NCBI GenBank assembly: GCA_944380605.1
Contig: CALWIA010000021.1
Coordinates: 29,603 to 93,602, forward strand
Direction of reading: 5' to 3'
Length of the DNA: 64,000 nt
From: an uncultured Lachnospiraceae bacterium
Lineage (GTDB): Bacteria > Bacillota > Clostridia > Lachnospirales > Lachnospiraceae
A program made the translations under genes and the position numbers. Under the pieces are notes generated by a model. It was not told where the DNA came from. It saw only the letters and a program-made list of their open reading frames with translations, and searched no databases. Positions 14,885-24,076 of this stretch are shown here, piece by piece. The stretch's first letter is position 1; every line of letters starts with the position of its first letter.

Positions 14885-16123
14885 ATGAGTAGAAGAGTGG
14901 TGGTAACCGGAATGGGAGCGATTACTCCCGTTGGAAACAGTACGGAAGCCTTCTGGAACAGCCTGAAGGAGAAAAAGGTGGGCATCGCGCCTATTTCCGT
15001 TTTTGACACGACAGAGTACAAGGCAAAAGTAGCCGCGGAGGTCAAGGACTTTGACCCCAAGGCGTATATGGATCCCAAGGCGGCCAAGCGGATGGAGCGC
15101 TTTTCCCAGTTTGCCGTAGCCGCTTCCAAGGAAGCGCTGGAGGACGCGGGGATTTCCATGGAGCAGGAAGATCCCTACCGGATCGGCGTGTCCGTAGGCT
15201 CCGGCATCGGAAGCCTTCAGGCAGTGGAGCGGGAATGCAGAAAACTGTTTGAAAAAGGGCCGTCCCGGGTGAATCCGCTGCTGGTGCCCATGATGATCAG
15301 CAACATGGCCGCCGGCAACGTGGCGATTCAGTTCGGCCTGAAAGGCAAGTGCATCAACGTGGTGACGGCCTGCGCCACCGGAACCCACTGCATCGGCGAA
15401 GCCTTCCGTTCCATTCAGTATGGCGAAGCGGATGTGATGGTGGCCGGCGGAACGGAAGCCAGCATTACGCCCATCGGCGTGGCCGGCTTTACGGCGCTGA
15501 CGGCGCTGAGCACGTCGGAAGATCCCATGCGGGCGTCCATTCCCTTTGATAAGGAGAGAGACGGCTTTGTCATGGGCGAAGGCTCCGGCATCGTAGTGCT
15601 GGAAGAACTGGAGCACGCCAAGGCCAGAGGCGCGCACATCTACGCGGAGCTGATCGGATACGGCGCCACCTGCGACGCTTACCACATCACTTCTCCCGCG
15701 GAGGACGGCAGCGGCGCGGCCAAGGCTATGGAAATGGCCATCGCCGACGGCGGCATCGCTCCGGAAGAAGTGGATTATGTCAATGCCCACGGCACCAGCA
15801 CCCATCACAACGACCTGTTTGAGACCAAGGCCATCAAGCTGGCACTGGGAGATCACGCCTATCATGTGCATATCAATTCCACCAAATCCATGATCGGACA
15901 TCTGCTGGGCGCTGCCGGCGGCGTAGAGTTTATCGCCTGCGTCAAGTCCATTGAAGAGGGCTTTGTACACGCTACGGCGGGACTGGAAATTGACGATGAG
16001 GAATGCGATCTGGACTATACCAAGGGAGAAGGCGTGGCCGCGGACATCCGCTGCGCCATCAGCAATTCTCTGGGATTCGGCGGACACAACGCCAGCCTGC
16101 TGGTGAAGCGGTACGAAGATTAG
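14885..16123 (+). CDS. fabF: 3-oxoacyl-ACP synthase II
   Basis: A 412-residue KAS II that elongates acyl-ACP. Catalytic residues are Cys163 (TACATGTHC), His302 (NAHGTSTHHND) and His339 (SMIGHLLGAAG). The N-terminus MSRRVVVTGMGAITPVG fits the family, so the ATG at 14885 is preferred over the GTG at 14861. The spacing from the AGGAG near 14865 is longer than usual, which may lower its translation compared with neighbours. The end NSLGFGGHNASLL is complete. Confidence 0.95.
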   Translation: MSRRVVVTGMGAITPVGNSTEAFWNSLKEKKVGIAPISVFDTTEYKAKVAAEVKDFDPKAYMDPKAAKRMERFSQFAVAASKEALEDAGISMEQEDPYRIGVSVGSGIGSLQAVERECRKLFEKGPSRVNPLLVPMMISNMAAGNVAIQFGLKGKCINVVTACATGTHCIGEAFRSIQYGEADVMVAGGTEASITPIGVAGFTALTALSTSEDPMRASIPFDKERDGFVMGEGSGIVVLEELEHAKARGAHIYAELIGYGATCDAYHITSPAEDGSGAAKAMEMAIADGGIAPEEVDYVNAHGTSTHHNDLFETKAIKLALGDHAYHVHINSTKSMIGHLLGAAGGVEFIACVKSIEEGFVHATAGLEIDDEECDLDYTKGEGVAADIRCAISNSLGFGGHNASLLVKRYED

Positions 16124-16135
16124 GAGGTAGTTTCT

Positions 16136-16609
16136 ATGGAAATTCAGGATATTCTTTCTCTGGTAAAAGCGGTGGCGGACCATTCTCTGACCGAACTGAA
16201 GCTGGATGACGGAAATATAAAGCTGACGCTGAAGCGGGAAGAAAAACCGGCGGTGGTAGTTTCCACGGCCAGCCAGCCGGCGGCGCCTGTCATTCTGCCG
16301 GCGGCGGTTCCCGCGGTTTCCGCGGCGGCAGCTCCGGAAGCACCCGCCCAGGAGGCGCATCCGTCCATCGATTCGGACAAGGTAGTGACTTCCCCGCTGG
16401 TAGGTACCTTCTACAGCGCTCCGTCTCCCGACGCCGACGAGTTCGTCAAGGTGGGAGATACGGTGAAAAAAGGCCAGGTGCTGGGCATTATCGAGGCCAT
16501 GAAGCTGATGAATGAAATTGAAAGCGAATACGACGGAATCGTGGAAGCGATTCTGGTGAACAACGAAGACGTGGTGGAATTTGGCCAGCCGCTGTTCCGC
16601 ATCCGCTGA
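16136..16609 (+). CDS. accB: Biotin carboxyl carrier protein of acetyl-CoA carboxylase
   Basis: A 157-residue BCCP. The biotinylated lysine is in [17 protein letters not shown] near residue 122. The N-terminal 35 residues match the usual BCCP start ([27 protein letters not shown]), joined to the biotinyl domain by an Ala/Pro-rich flexible linker (residues about 42-82). TTAGGAGG is upstream. It carries CO2 between AccC and the AccDA fusion encoded downstream. Confidence 0.95.
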   Translation: MEIQDILSLVKAVADHSLTELKLDDGNIKLTLKREEKPAVVVSTASQPAAPVILPAAVPAVSAAAAPEAPAQEAHPSIDSDKVVTSPLVGTFYSAPSPDADEFVKVGDTVKKGQVLGIIEAMKLMNEIESEYDGIVEAILVNNEDVVEFGQPLFRIR

Positions 16610-16631
16610 GCACAGGGAAAGGAGCATGGAT

Positions 16632-17054
16632 ATGCTGGGTATTAAAGAAATTCAGGAGATCATCCCCCATCGCCATCCGTTTCTGCTGATCGACTGCATC
16701 GAGGAGCTGGAACCGGGCGTGCGGGCCGTGGGATACAAGAGCATTACCTACAACGAGCCGCAGTTCAACGGCCATTTTCCCCAGGAGCCGGTGATGCCGG
16801 GAGTGCTGATGATCGAGGCGCTGGCCCAGACGGGAGCGGTGGCGATTCTGAGCATGGAAGAAAACAAGGGAAAGACCGCCTATTTCGGCGGCATTGACAA
16901 GGCCAAGTTCAAACGGAAAGTGGTGCCCGGAGACCGGCTCCGCCTGGAGTGCGAGATCATCAAGCGCAAGGGACCGGTAGGCGTAGGCAAAGCCGTGGCC
17001 ACGGTAGACGGAAAAGTGGCGGTTTCCGCGGAACTGACGTTTATGATCGGATAG
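16632..17054 (+). CDS. fabZ: 3-hydroxyacyl-ACP dehydratase
   Basis: A 140-residue hot-dog-fold dehydratase. The active-site His and Glu are in [21 protein letters not shown], and the N-terminal [12 protein letters not shown] is the family hallmark. Two in-frame ATGs are possible; 16632 is 7 bases from GGAG, while 16626 is only 1 base from it, so 16632 is preferred. It sits between accB and accC, a known order in Clostridia. No fabA or fabM isomerase is seen in the operon. Confidence 0.94.
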   Translation: MLGIKEIQEIIPHRHPFLLIDCIEELEPGVRAVGYKSITYNEPQFNGHFPQEPVMPGVLMIEALAQTGAVAILSMEENKGKTAYFGGIDKAKFKRKVVPGDRLRLECEIIKRKGPVGVGKAVATVDGKVAVSAELTFMIG

Positions 17055-17065
17055 GGGATAGTGGA

Positions 17066-18421
17066 ATGTTTAGCAAGATACTGATTGCCAATCGGGGCGA
17101 GATCGCGGTGCGGATCATCCGCGCCTGCAGGGAAATGGGAATCAAGTCGGTGGCCGTATATTCCGAAGCGGACCGCGACTGCCTGCATACCCTTCTGGCG
17201 GACGAGGCCATCTGCATCGGGCCGGCGCCTTCCGGAAAGAGCTACCTGAACATGGAGCAGATTCTGGCGGCGACGGTGGCCATGAAGGCGGAGGCGATTC
17301 ATCCCGGCTTTGGATTTCTTTCGGAAAACGCCAGATTCGCGGAACTCTGCGCAAAGTGCAATATCACATTTATCGGTCCGTCGGCGGATATTATCCACAA
17401 AATGGGCAACAAGTCCGAGGCCAGAAAGACCATGATGGAAGCCGGCGTACCGGTGGTGCCCGGCGGCAAAGAGCCGGTGTACACGGCGGAAGAGGGAAAG
17501 AAGCTGGCGGATGAAATCGGATATCCGGTTATGATCAAGGCTTCTTCCGGCGGCGGCGGAAAGGGCATGCGCATTTCTTACGGCCCGGAGGATTTTGAAG
17601 CCAATTTCCAGAACGCGCAGATGGAGTCTATCAAGGGATTTTCCGACGACACCATGTATATCGAAAAGTACATCGAGAAGCCCAGACACATCGAGTTCCA
17701 GATCATGGCGGACAAATACGGCCATGTGGTGCACCTGGGGGAGCGGGACTGCTCCATTCAGCGGCGTCATCAGAAAGTGCTGGAAGAGTCTCCTTCCGCG
17801 GCGATTTCCCCGGAACTGCGGGCGCGGATGGGCGAGACAGCGGTGCGGGCCGCGAAGGCGGTGGGCTACGAAAATGCCGGCACCATCGAGTTTTTGCTGG
17901 ACAAGCATAAAAATTTCTACTTTATGGAGATGAATACCCGGATCCAGGTGGAGCATCCGGTGACGGAAATGGTGACCGGCCTGGACCTGATCAAGGAGCA
18001 GATCCGCGTGGCGGCGGGAGAGCCGTTAAGCATTTCCCAGGATGACGTGCACATTACGGGACACGCCATCGAGTGCCGGATCAACGCGGAAAATCCGGCG
18101 AAAAACTTTATGCCCTGCCCGGGACGGATCACCAACGTCCACGTGCCGGGAGGCAATGGGGTGCGCATTGACAGCCATATTTACAACGATTACCGGGTTC
18201 CCGCCAACTACGATTCCATGCTGCTGAAGCTGATCGTCCACGGCAGTGACCGGCAGTCGGCCATTGCCAAGATGCGCAGCGCCCTGGGGGAACTGGTCAT
18301 CGAGGGAATCGAGACCAACCTGGATTTCCAGTATGAGATCATCAACAACGAAGCGTATCAGAAAGGCGAAACAGACACGCATTTTATTCCCACGTATTTT
18401 CCGGAGTACTGTAAGGAATAA
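17066..18421 (+). CDS. accC: Biotin carboxylase of acetyl-CoA carboxylase
   Basis: A 451-residue ATP-grasp enzyme that carboxylates biotin on AccB. MFSKILIANRGEIAVRIIRA starts the biotin carboxylase N-domain. The glycine-rich ATP loop is KASSGGGGKGMR, and the catalytic block EFLLDKHKNFYFMEMNTRIQVEHPVTEMVTG is complete. The length equals that of stand-alone AccC proteins. It follows fabZ by 11 bases with a weak GGGGATAGTGGA leader. Confidence 0.96.
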   Translation: MFSKILIANRGEIAVRIIRACREMGIKSVAVYSEADRDCLHTLLADEAICIGPAPSGKSYLNMEQILAATVAMKAEAIHPGFGFLSENARFAELCAKCNITFIGPSADIIHKMGNKSEARKTMMEAGVPVVPGGKEPVYTAEEGKKLADEIGYPVMIKASSGGGGKGMRISYGPEDFEANFQNAQMESIKGFSDDTMYIEKYIEKPRHIEFQIMADKYGHVVHLGERDCSIQRRHQKVLEESPSAAISPELRARMGETAVRAAKAVGYENAGTIEFLLDKHKNFYFMEMNTRIQVEHPVTEMVTGLDLIKEQIRVAAGEPLSISQDDVHITGHAIECRINAENPAKNFMPCPGRITNVHVPGGNGVRIDSHIYNDYRVPANYDSMLLKLIVHGSDRQSAIAKMRSALGELVIEGIETNLDFQYEIINNEAYQKGETDTHFIPTYFPEYCKE

Positions 18422-18445
18422 CCGCCCTGAAAAGAGGAGTCAGCC

Positions 18446-20191
18446 ATGTTAAGAGATATGTTTAAAAAGACGTATACGCTTATCGACACCAAGTACAAGA
18501 GCCAGCTGCGGCAGGAACCCAATATTCCGGAAGGCCTCTGGCGCAAGTGCAAAAAGTGCGGACAGCCGGTGTACGCGGAAGACGTAAAGGAAAATTACTA
18601 TATCTGTCCCAAGTGCAAAGCGTATTTCCGGGTGCACGCCTACCGCCGGATCGAGATGCTGGCGGACAAGGGGTCGTTCCAGGAGTGGAACAAGGAAATG
18701 CCTTTCTCCAATCCGCTGGATTTTCCCGGCTATGAGGAAAAGGTGCAGGCGGCCAGGGAAAAGACCCGGCTGAACGAGGCCATTGTCACCGGTTTCTGCC
18801 GGATTGACGGAGAGCCGGCGGCCGTCGGCGTCTGCGACGCACGGTTTCTGATGAGCAGCATGGGCCATGTGGTGGGCGAGAAAATCACGGCTATGGTAGA
18901 GCGGGCGACGCGGGAAAAACTGCCGGTGATTATTTTTGCCTGTTCCGGCGGAGCCAGAATGCAGGAGGGATGCGTGTCCCTGATGCAGATGGCCAAGACC
19001 AGCGCCGCGCTGAAGCGTCATCATGAGGCGGGACAGCTGTTTATCAGTGTGCTGACCGATCCCACGACGGGAGGCGTGACCGCAAGCTTTGCCATGCTGG
19101 GAGACATCATTCTGGCGGAACCGGGAGCGCTGATCGGCTTTGCCGGTCCCCGGGTGATTCAGCAGACCATTGGACAGAAGCTGCCGGAAGGCTTCCAGCG
19201 GTCGGAATTTCTGCTGGAACATGGATTTATTGACAAAATCGTAAAGCGGGAAGAGATGAAGCCGGTGCTGCACCAGATTCTGGCCATGCACAGAGGCACC
19301 TGGAAGGGCGCCGCGGCGGAAGGCGCAGAGGAAACGAAGGAGACGGCGCCGGAAGAGGCGGCAGTTTCCGGATCTTCCCGGAAGGACGGCAAAAAGAAGA
19401 CAGAAGGCGCCAGAACGGCCTGGGACCATGTGCTGCTGTCGCGGCAGGCGGACCGGGCGACGGCGCTGGACTATATTCAGTCGGTGTTCGACGACTTTAT
19501 GGAATTTCACGGAGACCGCTACTTCGGAGACGACGGCGCCATTGTCGGCGGCATTGCTTCCTTCATGGGCCGGACGGTGACGGTGATCGGCCAGCAGAAG
19601 GGAAAGACCACCAAGGAAAACATTCTGCGCAACTTCGGCATGCCTTCGCCGGAAGGCTACCGCAAGGCCCTGCGGCTGATGAAGCAGGCGGAGACCTTCG
19701 GACGTCCGGTGATCTGCTTTGTGGATACGCCCGGCGCGTTCTGCGGCATTGAGGCGGAAGAACGGGGCCAGGGCGAGGCCATTGCCAGAAACCTGTTTGA
19801 AATGTCGGATCTGAAGGTTCCGGTGCTTTCCATCGTAATCGGAGAAGGCGGCAGCGGCGGCGCGCTGGCCATGGCAGTGGCCAACGAGGTCTGGATGATG
19901 GAAAACGCCGTCTACTCGGTGCTGTCTCCGGAAGGATTTGCTTCCATTCTCTGGAAAGACAGCAAAAAGGCGGATCAGGCGGCGGAAGTTATGAAGATTA
20001 CCGCGGCGGATCTGCGGCAGCTGGGCATCGTGGACCAGGTGGTTCCGGAACCGGAGCCTGCCTGCAAGGAAGAGATGGGGCGGCTGGCGGCGGACCTGAG
20101 AGAACGGATCCGCGGATTTATGGATGTTTACACAGCGATGACGCCGGAGGAACTGACGCGGCAGCGGTATGACCGGTTCCGCCGGATATAG
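18446..20191 (+). CDS. accDA: Fused acetyl-CoA carboxylase carboxyltransferase beta-alpha (AccDA)
   Basis: A 581-residue fusion of both carboxyltransferase subunits. Residues 1 to about 285 are AccD, with a zinc ribbon (Cys35, Cys38, Cys54, Cys57) and the [11 protein letters not shown] segment. Residues about 285-322 are a charged Ala/Glu/Lys-rich linker. Residues about 323-581 are AccA ([67 protein letters not shown]). The reading frame is uninterrupted and the linker is not a gene remnant, so this is a true fusion and not a frame error. AAGAGGAG precedes the start. It transfers carboxyl from biotin to acetyl-CoA to make malonyl-CoA. Confidence 0.95.
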   Translation: MLRDMFKKTYTLIDTKYKSQLRQEPNIPEGLWRKCKKCGQPVYAEDVKENYYICPKCKAYFRVHAYRRIEMLADKGSFQEWNKEMPFSNPLDFPGYEEKVQAAREKTRLNEAIVTGFCRIDGEPAAVGVCDARFLMSSMGHVVGEKITAMVERATREKLPVIIFACSGGARMQEGCVSLMQMAKTSAALKRHHEAGQLFISVLTDPTTGGVTASFAMLGDIILAEPGALIGFAGPRVIQQTIGQKLPEGFQRSEFLLEHGFIDKIVKREEMKPVLHQILAMHRGTWKGAAAEGAEETKETAPEEAAVSGSSRKDGKKKTEGARTAWDHVLLSRQADRATALDYIQSVFDDFMEFHGDRYFGDDGAIVGGIASFMGRTVTVIGQQKGKTTKENILRNFGMPSPEGYRKALRLMKQAETFGRPVICFVDTPGAFCGIEAEERGQGEAIARNLFEMSDLKVPVLSIVIGEGGSGGALAMAVANEVWMMENAVYSVLSPEGFASILWKDSKKADQAAEVMKITAADLRQLGIVDQVVPEPEPACKEEMGRLAADLRERIRGFMDVYTAMTPEELTRQRYDRFRRI

Positions 20192-20210
20192 AGGAGAAGG
20201 GGGCAAGCAG

Positions 20211-21326
20211 ATGAGCGCGCCGAAACCATTGAAAATCGGAGATATAACCGTACAGAAGCCTGTGATTCAGGGGGGCATGGGCGTGGGCATCAGCCTGTCC
20301 TCGCTGGCCGGAGCCGTGGCGAAGGCGGGAGGAGTCGGGATCATTTCCACGGCCCAGATCGGTTTTCGGGAGCCGGATTTTAAAGAGGATCCGCTGAAGG
20401 CCAACCTCCGCGCCATAAAAAAAGAACTGGACAAGGCGAGAGCCGCGGCGCCGGATGGCGTCATCGGCTTCAACATCATGGTGGCTACCCGGCAGTATCC
20501 GCTGTATGTGAAGGCGGCGGTGCAGGCGGGGGCGGATCTGATCATTTCCGGCGCGGGCCTGCCGGTTTCTCTGCCGGAATATGTGCCGGCGGGAGCGGAC
20601 GGGCAGCGGCGTACCAAAATCGCGCCCATCGTTTCTTCTGCCAAATCCGCTTCGGTGATCTGCAAAATGTGGGACCGGAAATACCAGACGGTGCCGGACC
20701 TGGTGGTGATTGAGGGACCGCTGGCCGGCGGGCATTTGGGCTTTTCCACGGAACAGCTGTCGGAGCTGGGCGCGGATACGCCGGACCGGGACAAGACCTA
20801 CCGCCAGGATCTGTACGATGAAGAGATCCGGAAAATCCTGCAGCTGATCCGCCAGTATGAAGAGAAGTATCAGCGGAAGATTCCGGTGGTTTCCGCAGGG
20901 GGCATTTACACTCACGAAGATGTGATGCACCAGCTGGAACTGGGCGTGGATGGCGTACAGGTGGCTACCCGGTTTGTGACCACTCGGGAATGCGACGCGC
21001 CGGACGCCTACAAACAGGCGTATATCCGGGCGAAAAAGGAAGATATCGTCATTACCAAGAGTCCGGTGGGCATGCCGGGGCGTGCCATTGTCAACCCGTT
21101 CCTGGAACAGGTGAAAAAGCAGCGGCAGGCGCCGGAACACTGCTACCAGTGTCTGGAGCACTGCGACCGGGCTTCGATTCCCTACTGTATCACCAGGGCG
21201 CTGGTCAACGCCGCAGAGGGGGATGTGGATCACGCCCTGCTGTTCTGCGGCAGCAACGCGTACCGGGCGGAACGGATCGAAACCGTGCAGGAGGTTATGG
21301 ACGCGCTGATGGGCGCGGAAGGATAA
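20211..21326 (+). CDS. FabK-like NAD(P)H-dependent flavin oxidoreductase (nitronate monooxygenase family)
   Basis: A 371-residue FMN TIM-barrel protein. It shares IQGGMGVGISLSSLAGAVAKAGGVGIIS, IEGPLAGGHLGF, VVSAGGIYTHEDV and GVQVATRFVTTREC with FabK/nitronate monooxygenase proteins but is longer and ends with a cysteine-containing segment (CYQCLEHCDRASIPYC). It is the last gene of the fab operon, 19 bases after accDA. Possible roles are a second enoyl reductase, nitronate detoxification or reductive tailoring of unsaturated acyl chains; sequence alone does not decide. AGGAGAAGGGGG precedes the ATG. Confidence 0.8.
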   Translation: MSAPKPLKIGDITVQKPVIQGGMGVGISLSSLAGAVAKAGGVGIISTAQIGFREPDFKEDPLKANLRAIKKELDKARAAAPDGVIGFNIMVATRQYPLYVKAAVQAGADLIISGAGLPVSLPEYVPAGADGQRRTKIAPIVSSAKSASVICKMWDRKYQTVPDLVVIEGPLAGGHLGFSTEQLSELGADTPDRDKTYRQDLYDEEIRKILQLIRQYEEKYQRKIPVVSAGGIYTHEDVMHQLELGVDGVQVATRFVTTRECDAPDAYKQAYIRAKKEDIVITKSPVGMPGRAIVNPFLEQVKKQRQAPEHCYQCLEHCDRASIPYCITRALVNAAEGDVDHALLFCGSNAYRAERIETVQEVMDALMGAEG

Positions 21327-21347
21327 GAATAAGAGGACTCGAAAAGA

Positions 21348-21395
21348 GTGCCGCGAAATCATCGAAATAGGTGATGGAGCGGCACGTTTGTTTGT
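21348..21395 (+). terminator. Terminator of the fab/acc operon
   Basis: GTGCCGC (21348-21354) pairs with GCGGCAC (21379-21385), with an inner ATCATC/GGTGAT stem, followed by a T-rich tail (TTTGTTTGTTT). It lies between the convergent oxidoreductase gene and spmA. Confidence 0.75.
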
Positions 21396-21403
21396 TTAAA
21401 GGC

Positions 21404-22018
21404 CTATTCCCTGCGAAATTCCATAAGCCGGCAGAAGACCACGGCCGCCGCCGTGCTGACCGCGGTGGCCAGCAGCGCGGGGCCGGTGATTGCCGCGGGG
21501 TTGGCGCTGCCGTATTGGCTGCGGTAAGCAATCATATTGATGGGAATCAGCTGCAGGGAAGATATGTTGATGATGAGGAAGGTGCACATTTCCCGGCTGG
21601 CGGTATCCGGCGCCGCGGCGGGGCCGGGAAAGATGCCGGCCCGCCGTTCTTCTTCCAGCTGCTTTAATTCTTTCATGGCCTGAAGGCCGGCGGGGGTAGC
21701 GGCCCAGCCCAGCCCCAGCAGGTTGGCGATCATGTTGACGGCCATGGCCTTTCCCGCAGGATGGTTGGCCGGAAGCCGGGGAAACAGAAAGCGCAGAATG
21801 GGGTTCATGCGGTCCGCCAGCTGGTCCAGCAGGCCGGACTGCCGGCCGATTTCCAGAATGCCGCTCCAGAGGGACAGGACGCCGGTCATGGTGATGCACA
21901 AAGAGACAGCTTCGCCGGCGGCGTCCAGCGCGCCCTGGGTGACCTGAGCCATGGTTCCGTGGAAGGCGGCCCACAGAATGCCGGCCAGAAGCATAAACGC
22001 CCATAAATAGTTAAGCAC
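21404..22018 (-). CDS. spmA: Spore maturation protein A
   Basis: A 204-residue membrane protein with several hydrophobic segments. LNYLWAFMLLAGILWAAFHGTM at the start, LADRMNPILRFLFPRLPANHPAGKAMAVNMIANLLGLGWAATPAGLQAMKEL in the middle and FLIINISSLQLIPINMIAYR are typical of SpmA nucleoside-recognition (Gate) domains. The start is a GTG with AGAAGG 7 bases upstream; a longer reading has no homology. SpmA and SpmB are needed for full spore core dehydration in Bacillus. SpmB is normally adjacent but here is 20 kb away at 41686. Confidence 0.88.
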   Translation of the reverse strand: MLNYLWAFMLLAGILWAAFHGTMAQVTQGALDAAGEAVSLCITMTGVLSLWSGILEIGRQSGLLDQLADRMNPILRFLFPRLPANHPAGKAMAVNMIANLLGLGWAATPAGLQAMKELKQLEEERRAGIFPGPAAAPDTASREMCTFLIINISSLQLIPINMIAYRSQYGSANPAAITGPALLATAVSTAAAVVFCRLMEFRRE

Positions 22019-22310
22019 AGCCGCGCCTTCTTTCCGCCGCGCCGTACCTGGAGAAGATCCGGGCGCGGCGCTGTTTTTATCATATATATTTGGGAATGCG
22101 GCAGAAGATACCGGCCGTTTTCTTATATTCAGAAATTCCATGAAAGCCGGATTTGAATTGAAAAAAAGAAAAAAGATCGAGGTAAAAAGTATTAAAAAAA
22201 TGGAATTTTTCGGCTGAAATGTACCAACATATGGCATAAAATACCGAAGATATGTCATAATATTGATAAAAATATTGCATCCACGTATCATAAAGGAAAG
22301 GAGAACCGAG
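22019..22310 (+). promoter_or_regulatory. AT-rich regulatory gap before the MurNAc operon
   Basis: The AT content rises sharply between 22080 and 22300. A TTGATA (22263-22268) and TATCAT (22286-22291) pair with 17-base spacing could be a promoter for the regulator gene, but its start site would fall very near the ribosome binding site. Repeated AATATT and CATATG/GATATG motifs could be operator half-sites. No gene is seen. Confidence 0.4.
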
Positions 22311-23153
22311 ATGAAACATGTTCTGATGAGACTGCAGGAATATCAGAAACAGGCCAGCGCTTCGGAAAACAACGTGATCTGTTTTCTGCTGAACGAGGTG
22401 GAAACCGCCAGTGAACTGAGCGTGCACGAGCTGGCCCGCCGCACCTTTTCCTCTCCTTCGACGGTTATCCGGCTGTGCAAGAAAATCGGCTTCCGCGGCT
22501 ACAAGGATTTCCGGAAGGCATTTCTGTATGAAGCCGCGATACGCAAGGAATCCGGGATGAAGCAGATGGAGGAAATCCGGCGGGAAGACAGTCTGGAAGA
22601 GATTGTCAACAAGGTTACGGTAAAGAATATCCTGTCGCTGGAAAATACGGTAAAGCTGGCAGATATGGAAATTCTGAAGCGGAGCGTGGACCTTCTGGAA
22701 AAAGCGGACGCCTTGTACCTGTTTGGAATGGGAGCCAGCCTTATGGTGGCCCAGGACGCTTACCTGAAGTTTCTGCGGGTACATAAGCCCTGTTTTATCA
22801 GCGCGGATGTACACAGCCAGTACCTTCAGGCGATGAACGCGGGAAAAGGCAGCGCGGCCGTGATTTTGAGTTACTCCGGAAGAACGCAGGAAATGATCCG
22901 GTGCGCGGAGGAACTGAAGAAAAACGGGGTTCCGATCATTCTGATTTCCCGCTTTGGAGATTCTCCGCTGGCGCGTCTGGCAGACTGCAATCTGTCGGTA
23001 GCCGCGACGGAATACATTGTGAGAAGCGGCGCGATGTCCTCCCGTATTTCGCAGCTGAACATGATCGATATTCTGTATACGGCGTATATCAACCGGGATT
23101 TTGAAGCCAATATGAAGAGACTGCAGCGGACACATATTAAAAAACAGGAGTGA
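22311..23153 (+). CDS. MurR/RpiR family transcriptional regulator
   Basis: A 280-residue regulator. Residues about 1-77 form the RpiR helix-turn-helix domain (LSVHELARRTFSSPSTVIRLCKKIGFRGYKDFRK), and residues about 110-250 a SIS sugar-phosphate-binding domain (ALYLFGMGASLMVAQDAYLKF, SYSGRTQEMIRCAEELKKNGVPIILIS). The SIS domain probably senses MurNAc-6-phosphate or another sugar phosphate made by the pathway. AAGGAAAGGAG precedes the ATG. It is the first gene of the salvage operon; murQ starts 5 bases after its stop. Confidence 0.88.
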   Translation: MKHVLMRLQEYQKQASASENNVICFLLNEVETASELSVHELARRTFSSPSTVIRLCKKIGFRGYKDFRKAFLYEAAIRKESGMKQMEEIRREDSLEEIVNKVTVKNILSLENTVKLADMEILKRSVDLLEKADALYLFGMGASLMVAQDAYLKFLRVHKPCFISADVHSQYLQAMNAGKGSAAVILSYSGRTQEMIRCAEELKKNGVPIILISRFGDSPLARLADCNLSVAATEYIVRSGAMSSRISQLNMIDILYTAYINRDFEANMKRLQRTHIKKQE

Positions 23154-23158
23154 AGGGA

Positions 23159-24076
23159 ATGCATGACAATTATTCGAAAATGGAAACAGAGAAAACCAAT
23201 CCGCGGACACAGCAGATTGATCTTTGCGGAACAGAAGAAATGGTTGCCATGATCAATCGGGAAGACGCTCTTGTGGCGGATGCGGTGCGGGAAGCGATTC
23301 CGCAGATTGCCCGGGCGGTGGACTGCATGTTTGAAACGCTGAAAAACGGGGGACACGTGCTCTATGTGGGAGCGGGAACTTCCGGAAGGCTGGGCGTGCT
23401 GGACGCGTCGGAATGCATGCCGACGTTCGGCGTTGGAAGCGACATGATACAGGCGTGCATTGCCGGCGGAGACACGGCTCTGCGCTTCCCGGTGGAAGGC
23501 TGCGAAGACAATGCCCAGCAGGGCAGGGAAGAAATCGCGGCCCACGGCATTGGAGCCGGAGACGTGGTGATTGGCATCAGCGCCAGCGGAAGGGCTCCCT
23601 ATGTGATCGGAGCCATGGAAGAGGCCAGAAAGCAGGGGGCGCGGACCGTAGCGGTGGTCAACAACCGGGAGAGCCGGATGAAAGCGTACGCGGACGTCTG
23701 CATTGAAGCGGTGACAGGACCAGAGGTCATCAGCGGCTCTACCAGAATGAAGGCAGGAACCGCGCAGAAAATGATACTGAATATGCTTTCCACCGCGTCG
23801 ATGATCAAACTGGGAAAGGTCTATGGAAACCTGATGGTGGATCTGAAAGCTTCCAACCAGAAACTGGAAGACCGCGCGGAGCGCATTTTCTGCCGGGTAA
23901 CGGGAAGGAGCCGGGAGGAAGCCAGACAATACCTGCAGGCGTCCGGGAAAAACAGCAAGCTGGCGATCCTGATGTGTCTGTCGGGACTGGACCGGACGAA
24001 GTCCGAGCGCATTCTGGAAGAATGCGGAGGTTTTCTGAGGCTGGCGCTGGAGCAGGCGAAGGAGGTGGGCTCTTGA
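23159..24076 (+). CDS. murQ: N-acetylmuramic acid 6-phosphate etherase
   Basis: A 305-residue SIS-fold lyase that splits MurNAc-6-phosphate into GlcNAc-6-phosphate and D-lactate. Family hallmarks are TEKTNPRTQQID, YVGAGTSGRLGVLDASECMPTFG, GCEDNAQQG, GISASGRAPYVIGA and GPEVISGSTRMKAGTAQKMILNMLST. AGTGAAGGGA precedes the ATG. The product GlcNAc-6-P could feed the glucosamine-6-phosphate deaminase at 52386, although the required deacetylase (NagA) is not in the window. The following permease gene overlaps its stop codon. Confidence 0.95.
   Translation: MHDNYSKMETEKTNPRTQQIDLCGTEEMVAMINREDALVADAVREAIPQIARAVDCMFETLKNGGHVLYVGAGTSGRLGVLDASECMPTFGVGSDMIQACIAGGDTALRFPVEGCEDNAQQGREEIAAHGIGAGDVVIGISASGRAPYVIGAMEEARKQGARTVAVVNNRESRMKAYADVCIEAVTGPEVISGSTRMKAGTAQKMILNMLSTASMIKLGKVYGNLMVDLKASNQKLEDRAERIFCRVTGRSREEARQYLQASGKNSKLAILMCLSGLDRTKSERILEECGGFLRLALEQAKEVGS

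Noticed and set aside
14855..16627. A 590-codon open frame antisense to fabF and accB
   Set aside because: No ribosome binding site or recognisable domain; His/Arg/Gly-rich composition is what GC-rich codon usage gives on the opposite strand.
18449..20206. A 585-codon open frame antisense to accDA
   Set aside because: Same artefact; the sense strand encodes a fully recognisable carboxyltransferase.
20211..21326. Calling this gene fabI or a second fabK outright
   Set aside because: It has the nitronate monooxygenase/FabK fold, but its extra cysteine-rich end and length prevent a firm choice.
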